DNA of 64,000 nucleotides from Marilutibacter chinensis. GTDB lineage: Bacteria > Pseudomonadota > Gammaproteobacteria > Xanthomonadales > Xanthomonadaceae. A program made the position numbers and the translations under genes. Below are positions 39,780-54,134 of this stretch, piece after piece. The stretch lies in the NCBI RefSeq assembly GCF_021725675.1, contig NZ_JAKJPO010000001.1:992001-1056000 (forward strand), in the 5' to 3' direction. A model generated the notes under the pieces. It made no database searches and had not been told where the DNA came from. It saw only the letters and a list, made by a program, of their open reading frames with translations. How positions within the stretch are numbered: position 1 is the first letter of the stretch; each line of letters opens with the position of its first letter.

Positions 39780-42425
39780 ATGTCTGATAAAAAAGAACAA
39801 TCAAAAAAATCAACGGGTTCGGTGGAGCATACCCCACTCATGAAGCAGTTCTTCGCCGCCAAGGCGGAGCATCCGGACGTGCTGCTGTTCTTCCGGATGG
39901 GCGATTTCTACGAACTGTTCTACGACGACGCGCGCAAGGCCGCGCGCCTTCTCGACATCACCCTGACCCAGCGCGGCAGTTCCGGCGGTGCGCCGATCCC
40001 GATGGCGGGGGTGCCGCACCACTCGGCCGAGAGTTACCTGGCACGGCTGGTCGCACTGGGGGAATCGGTCGCGATCTGCGAGCAGATCGGCGACCCGGCC
40101 GCAAGCAAGGGCCTGGTCGAACGCCAGGTGGTCAGGATCATCACCCCCGGCACGGTCACCGACGAGGCCCTGCTCAACGAGCGCCGCGACACCTTGCTGC
40201 TGGCAATCGCACGCAGCAAGGGTGGCTACGGCCTGGCCTGGGCCGACCTTGCCGCCGGTCGCTTCCTGGTCAACGAGGTGACGAGCGAGGACGCACTGGA
40301 AGCCGAACTCGCCCGGCTGGAGCCCGCCGAGACGCTGCTCGCCGACGAGGAAGGCTGGCCGGAGTTCGTGCTCGAACGCGGTGGCCTGCGCCGGCGCGCG
40401 CCATGGCTGTTCGACGCCGACAGCGGCCGCCGGCAACTGCTGAAATTCTTCAATCTGCATGACCTCTCGGGTTTCGGCATCGACGACAAGCCAACGTCGA
40501 TCGCCGCCGCGGCCGCTTTGCTCGGCTACGTCGAGGAGACCCAGAAGCAGCGCCTGCCGCACCTCAGCTCGATCGCAGTGGAGTCCGGCGACGGCGCGAT
40601 CGCGATGAACGCGGCGACCCGCCGCCACCTCGAACTCGACACCCGCGTCGACGGCGACACCCGCAACACCCTGCTCGGCGTGCTCGACAGCACGGTCACG
40701 CCGATGGGCGGGCGTCTGCTGCGGCGCTGGCTGCATCGCCCGCTGCGCGACCGCGACGTCCTGCGTCTGCGCCACCAGGCGGTCGAGACGCTGATCGAAT
40801 CCGGTGCCGGCGACGACCTGCGCGGGCACTTTCGCGCGCTCGGCGACCTCGAGCGCATCCTGTCGCGGATCGCACTGCGCAGCGCGCGCCCGCGCGACCT
40901 GTCGACGCTGCGCGACGGCCTCGCCCTGCTGCCCGCGGTGCGTGCGCTGCTGGCGCCGCTGGACGCGCCGCGTCTGGCGGAGCTGACCGGCGAACTGGGC
41001 CAGCACGACGCCCAGGCGACGCTGCTCGCCGGAGCCCTCGTGGAGCAGCCGCCGGTGCTCGCGCGCGATGGCGGCGTCTTCGCCGAGGGCCACGACGCCG
41101 AGCTCGACGAGCTGCGCCGGCTGTCTGAGAACGCCGACCAGTTCCTGGTCGACCTGGAAACCCGCGAGCGCGAGACCAGCGGCATCCCGACCCTGAAGGT
41201 CGGCTACAACCGCGTGCACGGCTACTACATCGAGATCAGCAAGGCTCAGGCCGGCAAGGCGCCGACGCATTACACGCGCCGGCAGACGCTGACCAATGCC
41301 GAGCGCTACATCACCGAGGAACTCAAGCAATTCGAGGACAAGGTGCTGTCCGCGCGCGAACGCGCTCTCGCCCGCGAACGCCTGCTCTACGAGCAGTTGC
41401 TCGACACGCTCAACGAACGCCTTGCGGAGCTGAAGGCCTGTGCGGCCGCGCTGTCGGAGCTCGACGTGCTGGCCGGACTGGCCGAGCGCGCGCAGGCGCT
41501 GGACTGGTCGCGTCCGGAGCTGACCGACGAACCCAGGCTGCACATCGAGCGCGGCCGCCACCCGGTGGTCGAGGCGGTACGCAGCGAGCCGTTCGAGCCC
41601 AACGATCTGATCCTGGGAGACACACCCGACGACATCGACGGCGACGGTCGCCGCATGCTGGTGATCACCGGACCGAACATGGGTGGCAAGAGCACCTACA
41701 TGCGCCAGAACGCGCTGATCGTGCTGCTCGCCCACATCGGCAGCTTCGTGCCTGCAACGCGCGCGGCGATCGGGCCGATCGACCGCATCCTGACCCGCAT
41801 CGGCGCCGGCGACGACCTCGCCCGCGGCCAGTCGACCTTCATGGTCGAGATGAGCGAGACCAGCTACATCCTCCATCACGCCACCGAACGCTCGCTGGTG
41901 CTGATGGACGAGATCGGCCGTGGCACCTCGACCTACGACGGCCTTGCCCTGGCCGAGGCCTGCGCACGCCACCTGGCCGCGCACAACCGTGCCTGGACGC
42001 TGTTCGCGACGCACTATTTCGAGCTGACCGCGCTGGCCGAACCCGGCAGCGGCATCGCCAACGTGCACCTGGATGCGATCGAGCATCACGACAAGGTCCA
42101 CGGCGACCGGCTGGTGTTCATGCACGCGGTCAAGGACGGGCCGGCGAACCGCAGCTTCGGCCTGCAGGTCGCCGCGCTGGCCGGCCTGCCGAAGGCGGTC
42201 GTGCAACAGGCCAAGGCGCGGCTGGCGGAACTCGAGCAGCGCGGGCACGACAATCCACCGCCCGCGCCGATGGTGCCGCAGACGCTCGACGCGCCGCGCC
42301 AGGCCAGCCTGTTCGCCGCGCCGTCGGCGGCGATGGAGGCGCTGGCCGGTCTCGATCCGGACGAGCTGACGCCGAAACAGGCGCTTGAAGCGCTGTACAG
42401 GCTCAAGCAGCTGCAGCGCGAATAG
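39780..42425 (+). CDS. mutS: DNA mismatch repair ATPase MutS
   Basis: MutS recognises mismatches and starts methyl-directed repair. The 881-residue product has the mismatch-reading Phe/Glu motif ([11 protein letters not shown] near residues 37-47), the clamp and lever domains, and an ATPase with Walker [10 protein letters not shown] (about 631-639) and later [12 protein letters not shown]-terminal residues include the dimerization tail. The first 15 or so codons are Lys- and Ser-rich and AT-rich, unlike the rest of the gene, which suggests that the 5' end comes from the inserted element. The native start may have been replaced without losing the essential N-terminal domain. Confidence 0.97.
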   Translation: MSDKKEQSKKSTGSVEHTPLMKQFFAAKAEHPDVLLFFRMGDFYELFYDDARKAARLLDITLTQRGSSGGAPIPMAGVPHHSAESYLARLVALGESVAICEQIGDPAASKGLVERQVVRIITPGTVTDEALLNERRDTLLLAIARSKGGYGLAWADLAAGRFLVNEVTSEDALEAELARLEPAETLLADEEGWPEFVLERGGLRRRAPWLFDADSGRRQLLKFFNLHDLSGFGIDDKPTSIAAAAALLGYVEETQKQRLPHLSSIAVESGDGAIAMNAATRRHLELDTRVDGDTRNTLLGVLDSTVTPMGGRLLRRWLHRPLRDRDVLRLRHQAVETLIESGAGDDLRGHFRALGDLERILSRIALRSARPRDLSTLRDGLALLPAVRALLAPLDAPRLAELTGELGQHDAQATLLAGALVEQPPVLARDGGVFAEGHDAELDELRRLSENADQFLVDLETRERETSGIPTLKVGYNRVHGYYIEISKAQAGKAPTHYTRRQTLTNAERYITEELKQFEDKVLSARERALARERLLYEQLLDTLNERLAELKACAAALSELDVLAGLAERAQALDWSRPELTDEPRLHIERGRHPVVEAVRSEPFEPNDLILGDTPDDIDGDGRRMLVITGPNMGGKSTYMRQNALIVLLAHIGSFVPATRAAIGPIDRILTRIGAGDDLARGQSTFMVEMSETSYILHHATERSLVLMDEIGRGTSTYDGLALAEACARHLAAHNRAWTLFATHYFELTALAEPGSGIANVHLDAIEHHDKVHGDRLVFMHAVKDGPANRSFGLQVAALAGLPKAVVQQAKARLAELEQRGHDNPPPAPMVPQTLDAPRQASLFAAPSAAMEALAGLDPDELTPKQALEALYRLKQLQRE

Positions 42426-42459
42426 GACGCTTCACGGAGAAGCGGAAAGAAGGCCCGGC

Positions 42460-42873
42460 ATGAAGATGCAGACCCTGATCGCGGTGCGCGACGTCGCCGC
42501 CAGCAGCGCCTGGTACCGCGCACTGCTGGACTGCCGCAGCGGCCACGGCGGCGATCATTACGAGCAGCTGCTCGCCCATGGTGAGGACGAGTTCTTCATG
42601 CAGTTGCATGCCTGGGGCGAACACGCGCACCCCAATCTCGGCGATCCCGACGCCGCCGTGCACGGCTACGGCACCGTGCTGTGGTTCCGCGTCGACGACT
42701 TCGATGCCGCACTCGAACGCGCGATGCGGCTGCAGGCGCAGGTCATCGAGCCGGCGCACGTGAACCCGCGCGCGAACCACCGCGAGTGCTGGCTGCGCGA
42801 CCCGGATGGCTACGTCGTGGTGCTCGCCAGCCGTTACGGCGAACTCGGCGACGTCAGACCCCACGACACTTAG
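42460..42873 (+). CDS. Glyoxalase/VOC-fold protein
   Basis: The 137-residue product has the VOC pattern: residues AVRDVAASSAWYRALL, then a central strand VLWFRVDDFDAALERA, and ECWLRDPDGYVVVLAS near the end with metal-type Glu and His positions (HVNPRANHRE). VOC proteins include glyoxalases, dioxygenases and antibiotic-binding proteins, so the reaction remains open. It follows mutS by 34 bp and its stop overlaps the stop of the convergent oxygenase gene. Confidence 0.75.
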   Translation: MKMQTLIAVRDVAASSAWYRALLDCRSGHGGDHYEQLLAHGEDEFFMQLHAWGEHAHPNLGDPDAAVHGYGTVLWFRVDDFDAALERAMRLQAQVIEPAHVNPRANHRECWLRDPDGYVVVLASRYGELGDVRPHDT

Positions 42874-43547
42874 GCGCCCTCGCCGCCGGCCTCCGCGCCG
42901 CTCGTGCGTGCGGCGTCGAAACGACGGGTCTGGCGGCTCGGGTCGAACGGGCCGACCCGCTCTCGGCCATCGAAGCGGTACTCGGCGAACTCGCCGTCGG
43001 CGCGCACGTAATGCAGGAATGCCTGCACCCAGTAACGTCCGTCGAAACGCCCGCGCCAGTGCGGCAGATCGGCGCCGCGATACGCGAGCATGTCGCCCGC
43101 TCCCAGCGGCAGTTCCAGATCCTCGCCATCGGACTGGATTCCGAGCGACCATGGACGGTCGGCGTCGAAGCCCAGGGTCAGCGAGGTGCTGATCTCGCAC
43201 GACGGCCGATCGAGGTGGCGCGGCAGCTCGGCACCGGGCATGTAGACACGCAGGTAGGAATAGCACGGATGCAGCGGGCCATCGGCGACCCGCTCCATCA
43301 ACGGCAGCATCCGCAGCAGCAGGCATTCGCTCAAGGTGTCGGCGTAGCGTCCCTGCGAACCCAGGCTGTCCTCGCGGGTGTAGTAACCGGGAACGCCGGT
43401 CTGCATCACCGCGTAGTTCGCGCACAGTTCGGCCTCCTGCGGCGCCAACACCCCGCGCAGCACACTGAAGCCGCGGTCGCGGAAGTGTCCGGCGCACTGG
43501 TCGAGGAGATCGGAAGGCGCGCGGGCGGCCGGCTGGATTGCGCTCAT
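42870..43547 (-). CDS. 2-oxoglutarate/Fe(II)-dependent oxygenase
   Basis: The start ATG 43547 gives a 225-residue protein. A double-stranded beta-helix is suggested by the HxD motif (RHLDRP), SYLRVYMPG strands, and a distal His in ADLPHWRG followed by the Arg-containing strand. This makes Fe(II) binding by two His and one Asp plausible. The substrate is unknown; proteins of this kind hydroxylate amino acids, peptides or small metabolites. Its gene is divergent from katG with about 430 bp between, which holds the OxyR-type site, and its stop overlaps the VOC gene. Confidence 0.7.
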   Translation of the reverse strand: MSAIQPAARAPSDLLDQCAGHFRDRGFSVLRGVLAPQEAELCANYAVMQTGVPGYYTREDSLGSQGRYADTLSECLLLRMLPLMERVADGPLHPCYSYLRVYMPGAELPRHLDRPSCEISTSLTLGFDADRPWSLGIQSDGEDLELPLGAGDMLAYRGADLPHWRGRFDGRYWVQAFLHYVRADGEFAEYRFDGRERVGPFDPSRQTRRFDAARTSGAEAGGEGA

Positions 43548-43705
43548 GTCGGTGCGATGGCGGGAATGGCTGTGGACGGCCCATGGTAACCGCGTCGCCT
43601 GCGCTCTCCCCGGCACGAGCAGGGCACGAGCCGGGACCGCCTGCGAACGAATCCTCGTCTACAGCGAGCCACTGGAGCGGGCTGCAGGCTGCCGCGGAAT
43701 TTCTG

Positions 43706-43742
43706 ATAGTGCTGAACTATCAATTCAAACAAAACATTCTAT
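43706..43742 (+). promoter_or_regulatory. Predicted OxyR binding site upstream of katG
   Basis: ATAG-N7-CTAT-N7-AACA-N7-CTAT (43706-43742) fits the OxyR tetramer consensus, three of the four half-sites perfectly. It lies about 240 bp before the katG start, in the 433-bp region between katG and the divergent oxygenase gene. The rest of this region holds no gene that I can support. Position and pattern suggest peroxide-inducible katG expression. Confidence 0.7.
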
Positions 43743-43758
43743 TTCAGAAATCAATTGA

Positions 43759-46236
<2,478 letters not shown>

Positions 46237-46278
46237 CCCCACTCCGGCGCCGCGATTCCGCCGCGGTGCCGCAACGAT

Positions 46279-46315
46279 GGAGGCAGCCCGCCGGGATCAT
46301 CGCCGGGCTGCCTCC
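46279..46315 (+). terminator. Strong hairpin after katG
   Basis: A perfect 12-bp stem GGAGGCAGCCCG/CGGGCTGCCTCC (46279-46290, 46304-46315) with a 13-base loop begins 43 bp after the katG stop. The T-tract is missing, so it may need Rho or act mainly to stabilise the mRNA. Confidence 0.6.
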
Positions 46316-46397
46316 GGCATGCGGCTACCGTCGCAACTGCGGTTACGGTTACCGCTTCTGGACAGTGGGAGGCTAGGATCACGGTTTCCCCAACCGG

Positions 46398-47021
46398 ATG
46401 GACGCCATGACCGCCTCGCTGACCGACGACCTGTTCAACCAGCTCCAGGGACAGCCCCTGGCCGACATGGGCCATCGGCTGGGCCTGTCGCAATCGCAGA
46501 CCGCCGGTGCGGTGTCGGCGGCGCTGCCGCTGCTGCTCGGAGCGCTGGGTCGCAACACCAGCCGACCGCAGGGCGCCGACGCGCTGTTCGGGGCGCTGCA
46601 GCGGGACCATGCCGGACTCGACCTGGGCAGCGTGCTCGGCTCGGTACTCGGCGGCGGCGGCCAGGGAGCAGGCATCCTCGAACACGTGCTCGGCGGACGC
46701 CAGGCCAACGCACAGCGCGGGCTCGGCGCCGCTACCGGTCTCGACGAGGGCCAGGCCGGCGCGCTGCTGAAGATGCTCGCGCCGATCGTGATGGCCTACC
46801 TCGCCAAGCGCATGTTCGCCCAGCCTTCCAGCACCAGCGCCGCGCCGGCGCTGACGCCGCAGGGTCTGGGCGACATCCTCGGCCAGGAACAGACCCAGAT
46901 CCGCCAGCAGGGCGGGCTCGGTGGCGGCCTGTTGGGAGCGGTACTCGACCAGGACGGCGACGGCGATCTCGACATCAACGACCTGATGCGGTTGGGCGGT
47001 TCGATCTTCGGCAGCCGCTGA
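46398..47021 (+). CDS. DUF937 protein with C-terminal EF-hand-like loop
   Basis: The 207-residue protein has the DUF937/YidB-type helices (LGLSQSQTAGAVSAALPLLLGAL at residues 27-50) and a long Gly/Ala/Gln-rich linker. The last part contains DQDGDGDLDIND (about residues 183-194), a calcium-binding EF-hand-like loop with Asp at the expected positions. Function is unknown. DUF937 proteins are helical and are often found near stress genes. ATG 46407 is also possible. Confidence 0.75.
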   Translation: MDAMTASLTDDLFNQLQGQPLADMGHRLGLSQSQTAGAVSAALPLLLGALGRNTSRPQGADALFGALQRDHAGLDLGSVLGSVLGGGGQGAGILEHVLGGRQANAQRGLGAATGLDEGQAGALLKMLAPIVMAYLAKRMFAQPSSTSAAPALTPQGLGDILGQEQTQIRQQGGLGGGLLGAVLDQDGDGDLDINDLMRLGGSIFGSR

Positions 47022-47183
47022 GCGGCGCACGGGGGCGAACGACTAGCGCGATCGGCAGCCGTTCGCGCGTCGCCGGGGACGCGCCAACCTCGCATTTCCA
47101 GGCCATCGGCGATGGCGCTTGCGCGACCCGCCTTCTCCGCGTGGCCGCTCCCGATCCCGCCGGCCGCGGTTCTGCGCCGGCCG

Positions 47184-47591
47184 CTAGCTGGCGTCGATAT
47201 CGCCGAGCGCGCGGATCAGTCGCCGGGCGCGTTTGTCCGGCCTGCCTTCCGGTGCGCGGTAACCGGCGTTTGCAGCGGCCCGCAGCGCGCGCGCCTGCTC
47301 ACGCGCCGACCTCGACGCTTCGCTCTCCGCATACAGGGCCTGCGCGACCGGCGCCGGTCCGCGGGTGTCGCTGAGCCCGCGCACCTCGACCTCGAACACC
47401 TCCTGCGCCCGGGCAATCCGCAACGTATCGCCGATCCGCACCGCGCGCGAGGGCTTGGCGCGCTGGCCGCCGACCTCGACCTTGCCGGTCTCGATCGCGT
47501 GCCTGGCCAGGCTGCGCGTCTTGAAGAAGCGGGCCGCCCACAGCCACTGGTCGAGGCGGACGGCGTCGATGGTATTGGCGTCTGTACTCAT
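47184..47591 (-). CDS. hslR: S4-domain heat-shock protein Hsp15
   Basis: The start is ATG 47591. The 135-residue product begins with an S4 RNA-binding domain (RLDQWLWAARFFKTRSLA, then ETGKVEVGGQRAKPSRAVRIGD), followed by a basic C-terminus with KRARRLIRAL. Hsp15 binds 50S subunits that carry stalled nascent chains. It lies downstream of rplS, from which it is separated by a strong terminator, so it is probably transcribed on its own. Confidence 0.9.
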   Translation of the reverse strand: MSTDANTIDAVRLDQWLWAARFFKTRSLARHAIETGKVEVGGQRAKPSRAVRIGDTLRIARAQEVFEVEVRGLSDTRGPAPVAQALYAESEASRSAREQARALRAAANAGYRAPEGRPDKRARRLIRALGDIDAS

Positions 47592-47726
47592 GAAGATCGA
47601 CCTGGAAGGTGGCCACGGACGGTGGCGATCCCTCAGGTGTCGAAGTCGTCGATCGGGCCACCTGCACCTGCATGGGTGCGGGAGCCGCATCGATCAAGTG
47701 GCATGCGCCGCCCGTCGACAGGTGTC

Positions 47727-47770
47727 CGAAAACGACGACGGCCGCCCGGGTTGCCCAGGGCGGCCGTCGT
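47727..47770 (-). terminator. Terminator of the rpsP-rimM-trmD-rplS operon
   Basis: A perfect 13-bp stem (47735-47747 with 47758-47770) lies 23 bp after the rplS stop, followed on the minus strand by CGTTTTCG. It ends the ribosomal operon and separates it from hslR. Confidence 0.85.
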
Positions 47771-47792
47771 AGGCAATGCTGCCGCCCGCGAC

Positions 47793-48167
47793 TCAGTCGG
47801 CGGACTTGGCGTAGGCCGACAGGTCTTCCTTGATGCGCGCCTTCTTGCCTTCCAGGCCGCGCAGGTAGTACAGCTTGCCGGCGCGGACCTTGCCGCGACG
47901 CTTGACCTGCACCGAATCGATGATCGCGCTGTGGTTCTGGAACACGCGCTCGACGCCGTAGCCGTGCGAGATCTTGCGCACGGTGAACGAGGAATTCAGG
48001 CCGGCGTTCTTGATCGCGATGACCACGCCCTCGTAGGCCTGGATGCGTTCGCGGTTGCCTTCCTTCACCTTCACGTTGACGACGACGGTATCGCCGGGGC
48101 TGAACGCGGGCAGCTTGCGCTGGACCTGTTCGGCTTCGAATTCCTGCAGGAGCGTATTGAGGGTCAT
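47793..48167 (-). CDS. rplS: 50S ribosomal protein L19
   Basis: The 124-residue protein matches L19: N-terminal [30 protein letters not shown] and the C-terminal [26 protein letters not shown] region. L19 lies at the 30S-50S interface. It is the last gene of the operon. About 200 bp separate it from trmD, with no gene in between that I can support. Confidence 0.97.
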   Translation of the reverse strand: MTLNTLLQEFEAEQVQRKLPAFSPGDTVVVNVKVKEGNRERIQAYEGVVIAIKNAGLNSSFTVRKISHGYGVERVFQNHSAIIDSVQVKRRGKVRAGKLYYLRGLEGKKARIKEDLSAYAKSAD

Positions 48168-48368
48168 GGTCGTAGAGCCTTGTCGATGTCGCTTTTCTGG
48201 TCCATCCGACCGGAACCGGATGGCGCGTTGTTGCGCGAGTGCACGTGGACCCGCGTCATGGCATGGATGGAGCTAAGCCGCGCATTATAACGGCTTTTTT
48301 CCTGCCGGCGCCAGAGGCCGACCGCAACGGCAAGGCTCGGGCCGGCGCAGGGGCCAGACCCGAAGGAT

Positions 48369-49139
48369 CTAGCGGTCGTCGCGGCCGGCAGCCGGCTCGC
48401 GGTCGTTCGAGGCCCGCCACTCCTCCAGCAGTCGGCGATCTGCCGGCGACAGCGCCGTTTCGTCGAGCAGGTCCGGACGCCGCAGCCAGGTCCGCCCCAG
48501 CGACTGCATCCGGCGCCAGCGGGCGATCTCGGCGTGGTTGCCGGACATCAGTACCGCCGGCACCGTGCCCAGCTCATGCTCGACCGGGCGCGTGTAGTGC
48601 GGGCAGTCGAGCAGGCCGTCAGCCTCGAAGCTGTCCTGGAGCGCCGACTCGGCGTCGTTGAGGGCGCCGTCCTGCAGCCGCGCGACCGCATCGACCACCA
48701 CCGCCGCGGCCAGCTCGCCGCCGGACAGCACGTAGTCGCCGATCGACAACTCCTCGTCGACCTCGGCGCGGATCAGCCGCTCGTCGACCCCCTCGTAACG
48801 GCCGCACAGCAGGATCAGCCGATCCAGCGACGCCAGCTCACGGACCTTCGCCTGGGTCATCGGCGCGCCCTGTGGGCTCATGTAGACCACCGGCGCCGGC
48901 GTCGGCGCGGCAGCGCGGGCGGCGTGGATCGCCGACCGCAGCGGATCGATCAGCATCACCATTCCAGGACCTCCACCGAACGGCCGATCGTCGACCCGGC
49001 GGTAGTTGCCCTCGGCGTAGTCGCGCGGATTCCACGCGTGCAGGGACAACAGGCCACGCTCCCCGGCCCGGCCGGTGACGCCGAACGCGGCGCACTGGGC
49101 GATGAAGTCCGGGAACAGGGTGACGACGTCGATGCGCAT
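48369..49139 (-). CDS. trmD: tRNA (guanine-37-N1) methyltransferase TrmD
   Basis: TrmD makes m1G37 to prevent +1 frameshifting. The 256-residue product has the SPOUT knot: [12 protein letters not shown] at the start, [31 protein letters not shown] and [12 protein letters not shown]. Start ATG 49139 is the only ATG, GTG or TTG of this frame after the last upstream stop. It lies two bases away from a 112-bp tandem repeat, so no Shine-Dalgarno sequence precedes it and initiation must work from the repeat sequence or by translational coupling. Confidence 0.96.
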   Translation of the reverse strand: MRIDVVTLFPDFIAQCAAFGVTGRAGERGLLSLHAWNPRDYAEGNYRRVDDRPFGGGPGMVMLIDPLRSAIHAARAAAPTPAPVVYMSPQGAPMTQAKVRELASLDRLILLCGRYEGVDERLIRAEVDEELSIGDYVLSGGELAAAVVVDAVARLQDGALNDAESALQDSFEADGLLDCPHYTRPVEHELGTVPAVLMSGNHAEIARWRRMQSLGRTWLRRPDLLDETALSPADRRLLEEWRASNDREPAAGRDDR

Positions 49140-49140
49140 C

Positions 49141-49252
49141 TGAGGGCTGAGGGCTGAGGGCTGAGGGCTGAGGGCTGAGGGCTGAGGGCTGAGGGCTGAG
49201 GGCTGAGGGCTGAGGGCTGAGGGCTGAGGGCTGAGGGCTGAGGGCTGAGGGC
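49141..49252. repeat. 16 perfect tandem copies of a 7-bp unit at the trmD start
   Basis: TGAGGGC (GCCCTCA on the coding strand) is repeated 16 times without mismatch immediately upstream of the trmD start codon. On the minus strand the array has no stop codon in any frame. A change in copy number would alter the leader length and perhaps the distance to upstream signals. Confidence 0.97.
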
Positions 49253-49469
49253 ACTTTGCAGCGCCGGCGCGTTGATGTCATCCCGGGGCGGGCCCGCCCC
49301 AGGGCGCGTTCTCGATTGTGTCGGGCGTTTCAGCCAGATCGGAGATTCAACGCACCATGGAAGCCGTGCTTGTCGACCTGGCGTGCGTGCGCCTGCTCGG
49401 GAAGGATAGGACCGGATCTGGCTCGAACGCGGAGGGACTGTGGACCAGGCTGGATCCGTTCAGACCCAT

Positions 49470-49985
49470 CTAGAATTCCGGGTCCCAGTCGACGGTGACG
49501 ATACCGGCGTCGAAATCGACCGAGGTGACGTATTGCGGCTGCACGAACGGAATCAGGCGCTCGCGCTCGTCGTCGCGGGCGACCAGCACGTCGTTGGCGC
49601 CGGTCGAGAACAGATGCGACACGGTGCCCAGCGGCACGCCCCCGGTGGTGACCACGCGCAGCCCTTCCAGGTCGACCCAGTAGTATTCGCCGGGCTTCGG
49701 CGGCGGCAGCGCATCACGCGGCACGTGGATCTCGGTGCCGCGCAGGGCCTCGGCGGCATCGCGGTCGGTCACCTCGGGCAGATGTCCGACCAGATACTTG
49801 CCGCTCTCGCGCCCCCGTGCTCCGCGCAGCTCCCGCTCGCCGCCGGCCGGATCGACCAGGATCCACGGCTGATAGCGGAATATCGCCGCGCGCGGCTCGG
49901 TCCAGGATTCGAATTTCAGTTCGCCACGCAGACCAAAGGCGCCGAGCACCCTGCCCAACAGGATGCGGCGCCCTTGTTCGCTCAT
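49470..49985 (-). CDS. rimM: Ribosome maturation factor RimM
   Basis: RimM helps assemble the 30S head with S19. The start ATG 49985 ([18 protein letters not shown]) gives 171 residues with the typical N-terminal [10 protein letters not shown] motif, the PRC-barrel part and the conserved [11 protein letters not shown] plus a [16 protein letters not shown] end. It lies between rpsP (47 bp upstream) and trmD. Its distance to trmD is about 330 bp, filled by the heptamer repeat and a stretch without a gene, which is longer than usual for this operon. Confidence 0.95.
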   Translation of the reverse strand: MSEQGRRILLGRVLGAFGLRGELKFESWTEPRAAIFRYQPWILVDPAGGERELRGARGRESGKYLVGHLPEVTDRDAAEALRGTEIHVPRDALPPPKPGEYYWVDLEGLRVVTTGGVPLGTVSHLFSTGANDVLVARDDERERLIPFVQPQYVTSVDFDAGIVTVDWDPEF

Positions 49986-50032
49986 CTGTCGCGTATCGCG
50001 AGGGCGGCCACGCTGTCGCGCGGCCGGCCGGA

Positions 50033-50305
50033 TCAGGCCGAGGCGGCAGCCGACGCGTCGGTCGACTTCAGCGCGTCCTTGTACAGCGTGGCGACCTTGT
50101 CGGTCAGCTGCGCGCCGTTGTCGACCCAGTGCTTGACGCGCTCGGTGTTCAGCTCGACGCGCTTCTCGCCGCCGGTCGCGACCGGGTTGTAGAAGCCCAC
50201 GCGCTCGATGTTGCGGCCGTCGCGGGCATTGCGGCTGTCGGTGACGATGATGTGGTAGAAGGGACGCTTCTTGGCGCCACCGCGCGCCAGACGGATCTTG
50301 ACCAT
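50033..50305 (-). CDS. rpsP: 30S ribosomal protein S16
   Basis: The 90-residue protein matches S16: [40 protein letters not shown], and [17 protein letters not shown]. It heads the rpsP-rimM-trmD-rplS operon. A promoter is expected in the approximately 130 bp upstream. Confidence 0.98.
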   Translation of the reverse strand: MVKIRLARGGAKKRPFYHIIVTDSRNARDGRNIERVGFYNPVATGGEKRVELNTERVKHWVDNGAQLTDKVATLYKDALKSTDASAAASA

Positions 50306-50442
50306 TGCTTGCTTTCCTGTGTTGCCCAGCCGCCGGAATGGCGGGGTAAGCCGGCAACTATAGCGGAATCGGGCGCCACGCGGAAGGTGCCGTGGTGCGG
50401 CCCGCCTTCTCGGCTTTCCTCTCGGTGTGACCGTTCACGAAG

Positions 50443-50468
50443 ACGCCGGGCCCTCGCGGGCCCGGCGT
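50443..50468 (-). terminator. Hairpin after the S8 peptidase gene
   Basis: A perfect 11-bp stem (50443-50453 with 50458-50468) lies 34 bp after the stop of the minus-strand protease gene. The T-run after it is weak. Confidence 0.6.
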
Positions 50469-50502
50469 TTCGTCTGCCATCGTGACGCACGGATGAATCG
50501 GC

Positions 50503-53793
<3,291 letters not shown>

Positions 53794-54134
53794 GGGAATC
53801 CCCTCAATGGCAACGGACGGTCGGACGCACGCGGGAACACCGCGCGTCCGGCGGGACTGCGGACCTGCCACTTCTCCCCCTGTCGTTCACCCTGGCACCG
53901 CCGTTGCGGCGGCGCGCGGGGCGTTGCGCTGAAGCCTGCACAACGCCGCCGACTGTAGACCCAGCCGACGCAGTGGCGCAACAGCTCCGCCGCCGTCCAT
54001 CGGTGACATCCCGATGACTGGCCGGATTCACATCGCCTTCGCACCGCAGCGGGGGGGTTCCGGGCGCGATCCGGACCCATCGGAGCATCATCCGCCGGCG
54101 ACCGGACGGCACCGACCGCGGATGGCCCGCAGGC

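Noticed and set aside
39810..42248. 812-codon open frame on the minus strand inside mutS
   Set aside because: It is the antisense shadow of mutS in GC-rich DNA; the product is low in complexity and resembles no family, whereas the plus strand encodes complete MutS.
49141..49252. Possible CRISPR array or coding repeat
   Set aside because: The units are 7 bp without spacers. The coding potential (repeated ALSPQPS in any frame) follows from the period and carries no start signal.
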